Assembly (NCBI GenBank): GCA_052146895.1
Contig: JBKQLZ010000005.1
Coordinates: 1-64,000 of the forward strand
From: Palsa-601 sp052146895
Lineage (GTDB): Bacteria; Actinomycetota; Acidimicrobiia; Acidimicrobiales; Bog-793
Direction: 5' to 3'
Length of the DNA stretch: 64,000 nt
Shown here piece after piece: positions 43,888 through 52,349 of the stretch. A model generated the notes under the pieces. The model ran no database searches and was not told the origin of the DNA. It saw only the letters and a list, made by a program, of their open reading frames with translations. A program made the position numbers and the translations under genes. Each line of letters opens with the position of its first letter. The stretch's first letter is position 1.

Positions 43888-44763
43888 TCAAGTCACAGCG
43901 ATCAGCCCCGCGAGCCCGCCACGGATCGCGCGCTCGCCACGGGCGTTGCGAACTTCGAATCTCGCGAGTACCGAGCCGGGCTCGCTCTCTTGCAGTTGCC
44001 CGACCTGCACCGTGATCTCGGACGGCACGACCACCATCGCCGCGAACTCGGCGTCCACCGCGGCCATCCGACGGTGCGGCCCGGCCATCTCCATGACCAG
44101 GCTCACGGCGATCGCGAGCGAGGCCGTGCCGTGGAGAATCGGACCGGGCAGCCCAGCGCTCCTAGCGACGACCGGATCGGTGTGGATCGGGTTCCAGATG
44201 CGGGCGCACTCGGTGTAGACGATGGCTGTCGTCGGCTCAATCGGCACTCTGAGCTCACGGAGAACGTCGAGCTCGACAGGTTTGCCCTGGGGTGAGCTTG
44301 GTGAGCTTCCCTCCGCCGCGTCGCTGGTCACCCCCAGGAACACCACGCCCATCTTCGTCGTGGCTACCGGTCGCCGCACGCCGTCAAGTGTCTCGAGCTC
44401 GATCACCAGCCTGGCCCCGGCGCGCCCTTCCGTGACCGAGGCCACCCTGGCTGAAGTAGTGAGCACATCGCCCGGTCGGATCGGCTGGTGAAGCCGCAGC
44501 GAATGTGTGGAGTGGACCCCGCGCATCGCCTCGTCGGGAGACAGCCCCGCTGACATTGCGATGCGGCTCACCTCTTGCACTAACGGCCACTCGAGGCACA
44601 CCGGGAAGATGGGATGGGCCCGTATGCCCCCGGGACACTCACCGTCGACATACTGAAGGCCGTGATCTCCTATGCCGGCGGCGTACGCAGCGATCCACCG
44701 CTGGTCGATCTCGTGCGTGATCGACGGTGTCACCGCTCCTTCGAGCGACTTGCTCAGCGCCAC
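43888..44763 (-). CDS. MaoC-like double hot-dog hydratase
   Basis: 291 residues. The N-half has a degenerate hot-dog (HSTHSLRLHQPIRPGDVL). The C-half contains the hydratase-2 type motif ARIWNPIHTDPVVARSAG followed by GPILHGTASLAIAV, with the catalytic Asp/His pair present as N-x-I-H-x-D. It probably hydrates enoyl-CoA or a related thioester. No beta-oxidation genes lie next to it here. Confidence 0.85.
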   Translation of the reverse strand: MALSKSLEGAVTPSITHEIDQRWIAAYAAGIGDHGLQYVDGECPGGIRAHPIFPVCLEWPLVQEVSRIAMSAGLSPDEAMRGVHSTHSLRLHQPIRPGDVLTTSARVASVTEGRAGARLVIELETLDGVRRPVATTKMGVVFLGVTSDAAEGSSPSSPQGKPVELDVLRELRVPIEPTTAIVYTECARIWNPIHTDPVVARSAGLPGPILHGTASLAIAVSLVMEMAGPHRRMAAVDAEFAAMVVVPSEITVQVGQLQESEPGSVLARFEVRNARGERAIRGGLAGLIAVT

Positions 44764-44867
44764 GTCGCCCCGAACCCGGATCTAGCAAAGAGCAGGAAGT
44801 CATCATCCGGCACAATGCCAAACTAGTGACCTGAGTCAGAGATCCGCTGGCAGTATCCAGCGAGTGA

Positions 44868-46304
44868 CTCCAGCTCGACGAGCTCTTCGATCGCGTGGGC
44901 TCTCGCCGGCGTTCGGCAGGTCTCGGAGACGCGGTGTTCACCATGGTGGCGAACCGGCTCGTCGATCCCTCCTCCAAGCGTCGCTGTGTCACCGACTGGC
45001 TCGGTGCCGACGCCGCAGTTCCCGACGGCCGAAGCGCCCCGTCGCTCGACCGTCTCTATCGCGCCCTTGACGCCGTGGCCGAGGCGAAGGACGAGATCGA
45101 ACAGCACTGCTTCACCGAGCTGTGCACTCTGGCAAACCTCGATCTCCGGCTTGTCTGTTACGACCTCACCTCGAGCTACTTCGAGGGCGACGTGAAGCCC
45201 TCCGTGCGCTTTCCCTCGAAGGCCTTCGGCTACAGCCGCGATCACCGGGACGACCGACCCCAGATCGTGATCGGCCTGCTCGTCACCTCTGACGGCATCC
45301 CGATCGCCCATCACGTCTTCTCGGGCAACACCGCCGACCGGTCGACACTGCCGGCTCTGATGGCCGACCTACAGGCACGCTTCGGGGTCGGGCGGATCGC
45401 CCTTGTGGCTGACCGTGGTCTCGTCTCCGAGGAGAACTTGAAACAGGTCGAGGCGAACGGCTTTGACCACGTGCTCGCGACACGGCTCCATCGCGACCCG
45501 GCGGTGGCTGGCGTGCTGGAGGCCGTCGCGAGGAACGACGCCGTGTTCGTCCCGGTCGGAGACGACGGGACGAAAGCGACAGAGGTCACCCACGAGGGAC
45601 GGCGCTATGTCGTCGTCGACTCGCCTGCTCGCCATGTTCGCGACGATCGGAGGCGAACTGAGCTCCTCGCACGGACCGAAGACCGCCTGATCGCACTTGC
45701 CGACCGGGTGAGATCTGGTCGACTCGCCGACCCGGCCAAGATCGGTGCCGCATCAGACCGCATCTTGAGGGACTCAGGCGTCGGCCGGTGCTTTACGACC
45801 AAGATCGCCCATGGGATCTTCACCTGGGAGTACGACGAAGAGCACATGGACTACGAGGAGCGCCTCCTCTCGGGCCGGTATGTGATCACGACCTCGCTCG
45901 ACAAGAAGTCTGCTTCGACCGCCCAGGTCGTCTCGCACTACAAGAGCCTCCAATCGGTCGAGCGGCGCTTTCGGGTCCTGAAGGACTTCCTCGCGCTGCG
46001 ACCGGTCTTCCACTACACCGAAAAGCGCGTGCGCGGTCACGTCGCGATCTGCGTACTCGCCGCTGTGATCGAGTCGGTCATCTCCCTCGACCTCGCACGA
46101 GCACGGATCGGCGACCCGGACCTAGACGGCCAACAGCTCACGGCGCGCCGCGCACTTCGCGGGCTCGAGCGCGTCCGCATCATCAGCTTTGTCGACACCA
46201 ACGGCGACAAGCGCCAGGTCGTCACGAGACCTAACCCCTTCCAGGCCAAGATCCTCGCCGCCATCGGCGTCGACATCTCCGCCTGGCGCTCACGCGTCGC
46301 CTGA
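44868..46304 (+). mobile_element. IS1634-type insertion sequence, 5'-truncated
   Basis: Homology to IS1634-type transposases begins right after an in-frame TGA at 44865 (LQLDELFDRVG) and runs to the transposase stop. The first ~100 residues normally found upstream are missing, and I cannot find a left terminal repeat. The right end must lie between 46305 and ~46390. Probably an immobile remnant. Confidence 0.75.
44895..46304 (+). CDS. IS1634-family transposase (N-terminally truncated)
   Basis: 469 residues if started at GTG 44895. The DDE residues are recognisable: Asp in CYDLTSSYFEGD, Asp in ALVADRGLVSEENL, and Glu in SLQSVERRFRVLKDF, followed by the conserved HYTEKRVRGHVAICVLA. The N-terminal domain that binds the element ends is absent, so activity is unlikely. 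Its neighbours are the MaoC gene on the left and a damaged PIN gene on the right. Confidence 0.85.
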   Translation: MGSRRRSAGLGDAVFTMVANRLVDPSSKRRCVTDWLGADAAVPDGRSAPSLDRLYRALDAVAEAKDEIEQHCFTELCTLANLDLRLVCYDLTSSYFEGDVKPSVRFPSKAFGYSRDHRDDRPQIVIGLLVTSDGIPIAHHVFSGNTADRSTLPALMADLQARFGVGRIALVADRGLVSEENLKQVEANGFDHVLATRLHRDPAVAGVLEAVARNDAVFVPVGDDGTKATEVTHEGRRYVVVDSPARHVRDDRRRTELLARTEDRLIALADRVRSGRLADPAKIGAASDRILRDSGVGRCFTTKIAHGIFTWEYDEEHMDYEERLLSGRYVITTSLDKKSASTAQVVSHYKSLQSVERRFRVLKDFLALRPVFHYTEKRVRGHVAICVLAAVIESVISLDLARARIGDPDLDGQQLTARRALRGLERVRIISFVDTNGDKRQVVTRPNPFQAKILAAIGVDISAWRSRVA

Positions 46305-46352
46305 ACGACCCCGATCACCGTTGTAGGGCAAAAACCGCCTCACCGCGACCTC

Positions 46353-46754
46353 GTGAGCAGGCCCTTCATTGTTGAGCCGCCGAAGTCGGGTCTGACTGGC
46401 GACCCGCCCGAGATGGCTAGCCGAGCGACCGCTTACCTCGCGAACGAGAGCGGCCTACTGCTCACTGACCTGGTGGCCGCCGCGACGGTTTACGTTCTCG
46501 AGTCCTTCTACGAGGCGCCGCGCGACCAGGTTGCCGAGTCGCTTCGGTCGCTGATCGCTTTCGACTCGGTCGTGTGCGTCGACCCGCCACTTCTGCTGCG
46601 TGCGATCGAGGTGTACGAGACCCACAGGATCGACTTCGCTGAGGCATACCTCGTCGCTTGTGCGGAGAGCACCGGCGTGGCAAGGATCGCCTCATTCGAC
46701 CGCTCACTGGATCGTGTCCACTCGGTAGAGCGAGTCGAGCCTCCGCCTATCTAG
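46353..46754 (+). CDS. VapC-like PIN protein with degenerate N-terminus
   Basis: 133 residues from GTG 46353. From LTGDPPEMASRATAYLA onwards it matches VapC toxins, including VYVLESFYEAP, HRIDFAEAYLVACAE and ASFDRSLDRV. The N-terminus reads PFIVEPPKSG where a PIN domain has a V-D-x-N-x-x-L type strand, so the first catalytic Asp is lost or changed to Glu. No antitoxin gene precedes it; the IS remnant does. Probably an inactive orphan. Confidence 0.7.
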   Translation: MSRPFIVEPPKSGLTGDPPEMASRATAYLANESGLLLTDLVAAATVYVLESFYEAPRDQVAESLRSLIAFDSVVCVDPPLLLRAIEVYETHRIDFAEAYLVACAESTGVARIASFDRSLDRVHSVERVEPPPI

Positions 46755-46809
46755 AGTTGTCGGACAGATCCGCGAGTGACGTCGCTAACAAACACAGGAG
46801 GATTCCGCA

Positions 46810-47223
46810 ATGCTCAAGGAGTTCAAGGCCTTCATCTTGCAGGGCAATGTTGTGATGCTCGCCGTCGCGGTCGTCATAGGCGTTGCCTTCCAGGCAGTCA
46901 TCAAGGCGATCGTCGCGGACATCCTCACCCCGCTCATCTCGATCCCGGGCAAGGCGAACTTCGAGTCGTTGTCGTTCACCATCCACGGAAGCACGTTCCT
47001 CTACGGCGACGTGCTGAACGAGATCATCGCGTTTCTTGCCGTAGCCATCGCCGTCTTCTTCATCGTCGTGAAGCCGTACAACGTGAGCCAGGCCCGTAAA
47101 GCCAAGACCGAGGAGGCGACGACGCGCGACTGCCCGGCCTGCCTGACAGAGGTTCCCCTCGCGGCGACGCGGTGCGCGGCGTGCACGAGCGACCTCCCAC
47201 CGGTGGCGACGGAGGCCGGCTAA
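46810..47223 (+). CDS. mscL: Large-conductance mechanosensitive channel with Cys-rich tail
   Basis: 137 residues, with AGGAGG 6 bases upstream. The N-terminal MLKEFKAFILQGNVVMLAVA, the pore helix with VVIGVAFQAVIKAIVADILT, and the second helix IIAFLAVAIAVFFIVVKPYN are standard MscL. The C-terminal tail has C108-x2-C111 and C122-x2-C125, a zinc-ribbon-like pattern not present in classic MscL. It releases osmolytes under hypo-osmotic shock. Confidence 0.95.
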   Translation: MLKEFKAFILQGNVVMLAVAVVIGVAFQAVIKAIVADILTPLISIPGKANFESLSFTIHGSTFLYGDVLNEIIAFLAVAIAVFFIVVKPYNVSQARKAKTEEATTRDCPACLTEVPLAATRCAACTSDLPPVATEAG

Positions 47224-47241
47224 ACACTCGCCGGCGCCCCG

Positions 47242-48129
47242 TCAGGATTCGACCGGCACCTGAGCGGCGTGCGCCGTCACGAGCTCGACGATCGGCTCCC
47301 AGTACTGCGGCGGGTAGTCATGACCCATGCCCTCGAGCAGCTCGAGACGCGCACCGGGGATCACCTCGGCCGTCCTGCGCCCGCCGCTCGGGTCGATGAG
47401 CGTGTCCGCGCTGCCGTGAAGAACGAGCGTCGGGACGCTGACGTTGCGGAGGGCGGCCGTGCGGCTCCCCGACGCCATGATGGCGATCAGCTGCCGGACG
47501 CGCCCCGAAGGGAAGTTGCTCCGGTCGAAAGCCTCGCCCGCGTTCGCCACCAACCGCTCCTCGTCGAAGCAGGCGGGGCTCCCCCAGATGCGCAAGCCTG
47601 CCAACGAGCCGGCGATGTATCCGTCACGGTCGCTCGCGGGCGGAGTCAGGAGCAGCCGGCGTGCCTCCTCGGTGGATTGCCCGACGTCCGGGTCGCCCGT
47701 CGTGGACATCATCGAAGTCACCGTGAGCAGGCGCTCTGGATGCTCGATTGCCATCGTCTGGACGATCATCCCTCCCATCGACAGGCCCATGACGTGCGCC
47801 CGCTCGATCCCGAGGTCGTCGAGCACTGCGAGCCCGTCGGACGCCATGTCTGTCAGCAGGTAAGGCACATCGGCAAAGTCCCCCTCCGCCACGGAGCGGG
47901 CGACCGCCGCCACGTCGGGCATCTCGTCGCCGAACTTCGTCGACAGGCCGACGTCGCGGTTGTCGTATCGGATCACGAAGTAGCCGGCGGAGGCGAAACT
48001 CTCACACCACTCCACGCGGTAATTGATGCACTGACTTCCCAGCCCGTTGACCAGCAACAGGGCCGGGCGCCCCGGATCGCCGAAGGTCTCGTAGTAGATC
48101 TCGACGTCACCGTTGTGAGCAAAGGCCAT
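47242..48129 (-). CDS. Alpha/beta hydrolase
   Basis: 295 residues from ATG 48129, with GAGGAGGAG upstream. Nucleophile elbow GLSMGGMIVQ, oxyanion HG-type LLLVNGLGSQ, acid near LHGSADTLIDP, and catalytic His in EGMGHDYPP. Divergent from the Baeyer-Villiger monooxygenase gene (87 bp apart). It could hydrolyse the ester or lactone made by that enzyme, which is inference. Confidence 0.9.
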   Translation of the reverse strand: MAFAHNGDVEIYYETFGDPGRPALLLVNGLGSQCINYRVEWCESFASAGYFVIRYDNRDVGLSTKFGDEMPDVAAVARSVAEGDFADVPYLLTDMASDGLAVLDDLGIERAHVMGLSMGGMIVQTMAIEHPERLLTVTSMMSTTGDPDVGQSTEEARRLLLTPPASDRDGYIAGSLAGLRIWGSPACFDEERLVANAGEAFDRSNFPSGRVRQLIAIMASGSRTAALRNVSVPTLVLHGSADTLIDPSGGRRTAEVIPGARLELLEGMGHDYPPQYWEPIVELVTAHAAQVPVES

Positions 48130-48216
48130 TGCGACTCCTCCTCGTCCCCGACCCTGACGGTTTAGCAGCCTCGACGAGGCGCCACCGCCGCCGACCATGG
48201 CTGACATACTCAACCT

Positions 48217-50166
48217 GTGAGCACAACCGCCTCGGTCCGATCCCTCCCTCCCGGTCTCGACGACGACGAGACGATTCGCCGCGCCCTTGAGGTGGCAGAG
48301 GTACCTGCCCTCATGCCGGCGATCGCCTGGCTGACAGGCGACCTGTCACTACTTCGCGACGAGCTCAGGCCAGACCCGGACCGATTGCTCGAACCGGAGG
48401 CAGGGCTGACAGCCGAGGCGATGGCGCTCGGGCGACAGCTTGCCTACGAGGCGCTCGTCCGCTTCCGCGACAGCGGGGCACACGAGCTCGCTCCCCTCTC
48501 CGACGAAGAGCTACGGCCTCTCCTGCAGTTCCTCGCAGCCGGCTCCGGTGACGGGATCGACGACTACGCCCTCTTGCTCGAAGAGGAGCTCGGGCTCGAG
48601 GACCTCCGGGCGCCGGACTGGAGCAAGCAGGCGCTCGCGCCTGACCGGCCCTTTTCCGTCGCGGTAATCGGTGCGGGCATGTCGGGGCTCCTCGCCGCCT
48701 ACCGACTGAAGCAGGCAGGTATCGACTTCGTCGTCCTCGAACAAGCGGACGACGTCGGCGGCACGTGGCTGAAGAACCAGTACCCGGGCTGCCGCGTCGA
48801 CGTGACAAACCTCTTCTACAGCTACTCCTTCGAGCAGCGCGACGACTGGCCCCAGCTGTTCTCGAGCCAACCCGAGTTGCTCGGCTACTTCCGCAACTTC
48901 GCCGACCGCGCAGGCATCCGGGATCACGTCAGGTTCGCGACAGAGGTTCGTTCCGCGAGCTGGGACGACGAGCGCCACGAATGGCAACTCGAGGTCGGCC
49001 CGGCACATGGTCGCGATCCCAGCGGCGAGACGCTCGTCGTGAACGCCGTCATCAGTGCCGTCGGGCAGCTCAACCGGCCTCAGCTCCCGAACATCGAGGG
49101 GGTCGGGCGCTTCGCAGGCCCGGCCTTCCACACGGCCGAGTGGGACGACACCGTGGACCTCGCCGGCAAGCGAGTCGCCGTCATCGGCACGGGCGGGAGC
49201 GCAATGCAGGTCATCCCGAGCATCGCCGCCGAAGTTGCCCGCCTCGACGTCTACCAGCGGACGCCTGCTTGGCTGATCCCCACACCGGATTACACCTCCG
49301 ACGTATCCGCCGAGCAGAGCTGGCTCTTCGAGAACCTGCCGGCCTACGCGAACTGGAACCGGCTTTGGACGTTCTGGCGGAACGTCGAAGGCCTGCTGCC
49401 GGCGGGCCGGGTCGACGAGTCGTGGGACCGCGAAGCGAACAACTCGGTCGGCGGCGTCAACGAGCTCGCCCGCATCCTGATGCAGGCCTACATAGAGGCT
49501 GAATTCGCCAACCACCCTGACCTTCTCACCCGCGTCATCCCCGACTACCCCGTCGCCGCCAAGCGCATGATCCGCGACGACGGCAGCTGGGCGGCCGCCT
49601 TGTCGCGGGACAACGTCGAGCTCGTGACGGACCCGATCGCCGAGATCACGCCGACCGGTATCCGGACCGCAAATGGGCGGGAGCGGGAGGTCGATGTGAT
49701 CGTGTACGGGACGGGTTTCTCAGCGTCGGAGTTCCTCATGCCGATGAAAGTGACCGGCCGGATGGGCACCGATCTGCAGGAGCAGTGGTCCGGTACGGCG
49801 AGCGCTTACCTCGGCATCACCATGCCGAACTTCCCCAACCTGTTCTGCTTGTACGGGCCGAACACGAACATCGTCATCAACGGCAGCATCATCTACTTCT
49901 CCGAGTGCGAGGTCTTCTACGTCCAGCAGTGCCTGAAGGCCCTGCTCGCCGACGGCCATGCCGCGCTCGATTGCCGGCCCGAGGTGCTCGACCGCTACCA
50001 GCGCTGGGTCGACGAAGGCAACCGCTCGATGGCGTGGGGAGTGTCCGACGTCAACACCTGGTACAAGAACAAAGAGGGAAAGATCACGCAGAACTGGCCG
50101 TTCAGCCTCCTCGACTACTGGACCCAGACCCGAGACGTGAACCTCGAGGACTTCGAGCTTCTCTAG
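48217..50166 (+). CDS. Baeyer-Villiger-type flavin monooxygenase
   Basis: 649 residues. An N-terminal ~140-residue extension precedes the FAD site VAVIGAGMSGLLAAYRL (G152-G157), GGTWLKNQYPGCRVDV and the BVMO fingerprint FAGPAFHTAEWDD (about residue 298). The NADPH site is VAVIGTGGSAMQ. The extension and length resemble 4-hydroxyacetophenone monooxygenase. It would insert oxygen next to a ketone, giving an ester, using NADPH and O2. Substrate unknown. Confidence 0.92.
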   Translation: MSTTASVRSLPPGLDDDETIRRALEVAEVPALMPAIAWLTGDLSLLRDELRPDPDRLLEPEAGLTAEAMALGRQLAYEALVRFRDSGAHELAPLSDEELRPLLQFLAAGSGDGIDDYALLLEEELGLEDLRAPDWSKQALAPDRPFSVAVIGAGMSGLLAAYRLKQAGIDFVVLEQADDVGGTWLKNQYPGCRVDVTNLFYSYSFEQRDDWPQLFSSQPELLGYFRNFADRAGIRDHVRFATEVRSASWDDERHEWQLEVGPAHGRDPSGETLVVNAVISAVGQLNRPQLPNIEGVGRFAGPAFHTAEWDDTVDLAGKRVAVIGTGGSAMQVIPSIAAEVARLDVYQRTPAWLIPTPDYTSDVSAEQSWLFENLPAYANWNRLWTFWRNVEGLLPAGRVDESWDREANNSVGGVNELARILMQAYIEAEFANHPDLLTRVIPDYPVAAKRMIRDDGSWAAALSRDNVELVTDPIAEITPTGIRTANGREREVDVIVYGTGFSASEFLMPMKVTGRMGTDLQEQWSGTASAYLGITMPNFPNLFCLYGPNTNIVINGSIIYFSECEVFYVQQCLKALLADGHAALDCRPEVLDRYQRWVDEGNRSMAWGVSDVNTWYKNKEGKITQNWPFSLLDYWTQTRDVNLEDFELL

Positions 50167-50283
50167 CGCGATGGCCGAACCTGTGACCGGCGTGTCGCTC
50201 GTCCTCGCAGGCCGCCAACGAGACGCACCTCCTGATTATCCGGTCGCCGCCAGGGACTTAGCGGGGCCGCCGGCGAGCATGGC

Positions 50284-51303
50284 TCATCCGACGTCGGCGA
50301 CGGTGCCGCTCGTCAGTTCCACTAGCTCGCCGAACGAGGTCGGGAACACGGCGTGCGGCGTACCCGCGGCCGCCCAGACCACCTCGAAACGCTCGAGGCT
50401 CCGGTCCACAAGCGTCCTGATCGCGTACGGGTGCCCGAGCGGTGCAACTCCCCCGATCGGGAAGCGAGTCGCGGAACGGACCACCTCTGCGTCGGCACGC
50501 GCGAGGCTCGCCGCCCCGAGCACCTGAGCCGACTGGTGGGGATCGACCCGGCGATCGCCCGCGACGAGCAGGAGCACCGGCTCACCGTCAGCCACGAAGA
50601 CGAGGGACTTGACGATCTGGCCCACCTCTACCCCGAGCGTCGCCGCAGCCTCCTCGGCAGTCCGGGCGGAGGTCTCTACCTCTATCACCCGGGAGCGGGA
50701 CCCGGCAGCTTGGAGCGCGTCTTGGACCCGGCGGGCGTTGCGATGAAGCTGCCTGACGCTCGAGGCTGCCGCTACTCCCGCCGCCGCCTCGTCGAGGTCG
50801 TCCGCAGTCAGGACCGAGATCACCGTCAGTCCGGCATCATCGAGCACCTCGTGCGCGCCGCCGCTCCGGTCGATGACACATAGGACCTGTTCTACGTGGG
50901 CACCAAGGTTCCGCAGATCATCGGTCGACATCACAACCTGGCCGCCTGTCGTGATCACGTCCTCGACGACGAGCACCTGCCGGTCGGCGACCTGGCCGCC
51001 CTCGGCGAGCTTCGCCGTCCCGTAGGACTTCGCCACCTTGCGCACGAACACGACCTCGATCCCCGTCGCGAGCGAGAGCGCGGTGGCAACCGGTACGCCG
51101 CCGAGCTCGAGCCCGGCCAGCACCTCCGTGCCGGGGGGCACGAGCGGGATCATGTGGGCGGCCACCTCGCGCAGGAGCCCCGGATCTCCTTCGAAGAGGT
51201 ACTTGTCGAAGTAGTGGTCAGTCACCTGACCGGACCGAAGGGTGAACGAGCCCTCCAGCCGGCAGAGGTCGTTGATCCTCGCAGCGAGCGCCTGTCTGTC
51301 CAT
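50284..51303 (-). CDS. PyrE-YbaK fusion: orotate phosphoribosyltransferase plus aa-tRNA editing domain
   Basis: 339 residues from ATG 51303. Residues 1-~180 are a phosphoribosyltransferase with the OPRT-like start LEGSFTLRSGQVTDHYFDKY and PRPP loop LVVEDVITTGGQV (111-123). Residues ~188-339 are a YbaK/ProX-type domain with VGQIVKSLVFVADGEPVLLL (Lys232), PIGGVAPLGHP and GTPHAVFPTSFGEL. The frame is continuous with no internal stop. Known roles: UMP synthesis and hydrolysis of mischarged tRNA (Cys- or Ala-tRNA-Pro). ProS lies 2 kb away. Confidence 0.88.
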   Translation of the reverse strand: MDRQALAARINDLCRLEGSFTLRSGQVTDHYFDKYLFEGDPGLLREVAAHMIPLVPPGTEVLAGLELGGVPVATALSLATGIEVVFVRKVAKSYGTAKLAEGGQVADRQVLVVEDVITTGGQVVMSTDDLRNLGAHVEQVLCVIDRSGGAHEVLDDAGLTVISVLTADDLDEAAAGVAAASSVRQLHRNARRVQDALQAAGSRSRVIEVETSARTAEEAAATLGVEVGQIVKSLVFVADGEPVLLLVAGDRRVDPHQSAQVLGAASLARADAEVVRSATRFPIGGVAPLGHPYAIRTLVDRSLERFEVVWAAAGTPHAVFPTSFGELVELTSGTVADVG

Positions 51304-51398
51304 CGTCGCCAGTCTGGTGCAACGATCGGGCCGATGGGAAACGTCGCCTCGGTACCGAGCGAACCCGCACTGGTGCGGGAACGGTGTAGGACAGGGGC

Positions 51399-52316
51399 AT
51401 GCTGATCGTTGGCACGACAACCCACCTCGAGGACCTCGACCGCAGCTACACCTTCGCCCTCGACGTCTCCGTCACAGCACTGACGGCCAACCCGTCCGCC
51501 CAAGGGCTGATCGGGTCGGCCCCCGGCGTCTGCGTCCTGCTCGACGGCGAGCGGATCGACAAGGTCGAGGACGTCGACTTGGCACCCTTGGTACCGCTTT
51601 CGACGACCGGCGCGCAGAGCATGGCCGCGACGGCAACCGGCGACCTGCTCGTCGGCCTCGTCGGCGCCCACCTCATGACCGTGAGCCTCGCCGGCGCCAT
51701 CAATCCCGTGACCTCCTTCGACTCCGTGCCCGGTCGGGACACCTGGCGGAACCCGGCCGGGAGCGAGTTGGAGCTGCGGTCCATCGCGGTCACGAGCGAC
51801 GACCGGTGGTTCGCCAACGTGCACGTCGGCGGCGTATGGCGATCCGACGACCAGGGGAGCTCGTGGAGGAGCGTCCTCGCTCCGGAGACGGACGTGCACG
51901 AGATCGTCGCAGGGCCGAACGGGCGGGTTGCGGTCGCGGCGCAAGGAGGGCTCGGCTGGAGCGACGACAACGGTGACAGCTGGCAATGGACGGCCGAGGG
52001 GTTGCACGCGCCGTATGCGAGAGCCGTCGCGCTCGACGGCGACACCGCCTACGTCACCGCCTCGACCGGACCGCAGACGAGCGACGGGCGCCTCTACCGC
52101 TGCACGCTCGGGTCGGCTCTCGAGCCTTGCGGGGCGGGCGGGGGCCTCCCAGGTTCGTTCCCGTTCAACCTAGACAGTGGCAGCGTCACTGCCATCTCCG
52201 GCCAGGTCGCACTCGGGACCCACGACGGGCAGGTCTTCCACTCACGCGACGGCGGATCGACCTTCGAGCGGATCGCCCAGGGCATGCGGCCGGTAAGGAT
52301 CCTTCGTTACGTTTGA
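51399..52316 (+). CDS. BNR-like propeller protein, probably cytoplasmic
   Basis: 305 residues, no signal peptide. Blades include RWFANVHVGGVWRSDDQGSS, WSDDNGDSWQW and VFHSRDGGSTFERI, which are Asp-box (S-x-D-x-G-x-S-F/W) BNR motifs. Family members of this kind are annotated as glycosyl hydrolase-like or WD40/YVTN proteins; no catalytic residues seen. Divergent from the PyrE-YbaK gene by 95 bp. Confidence 0.8.
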   Translation: MLIVGTTTHLEDLDRSYTFALDVSVTALTANPSAQGLIGSAPGVCVLLDGERIDKVEDVDLAPLVPLSTTGAQSMAATATGDLLVGLVGAHLMTVSLAGAINPVTSFDSVPGRDTWRNPAGSELELRSIAVTSDDRWFANVHVGGVWRSDDQGSSWRSVLAPETDVHEIVAGPNGRVAVAAQGGLGWSDDNGDSWQWTAEGLHAPYARAVALDGDTAYVTASTGPQTSDGRLYRCTLGSALEPCGAGGGLPGSFPFNLDSGSVTAISGQVALGTHDGQVFHSRDGGSTFERIAQGMRPVRILRYV

Positions 52317-52349
52317 CCGCCAGCCCTAGCCGGGTAAGAGTCGGCCGAC

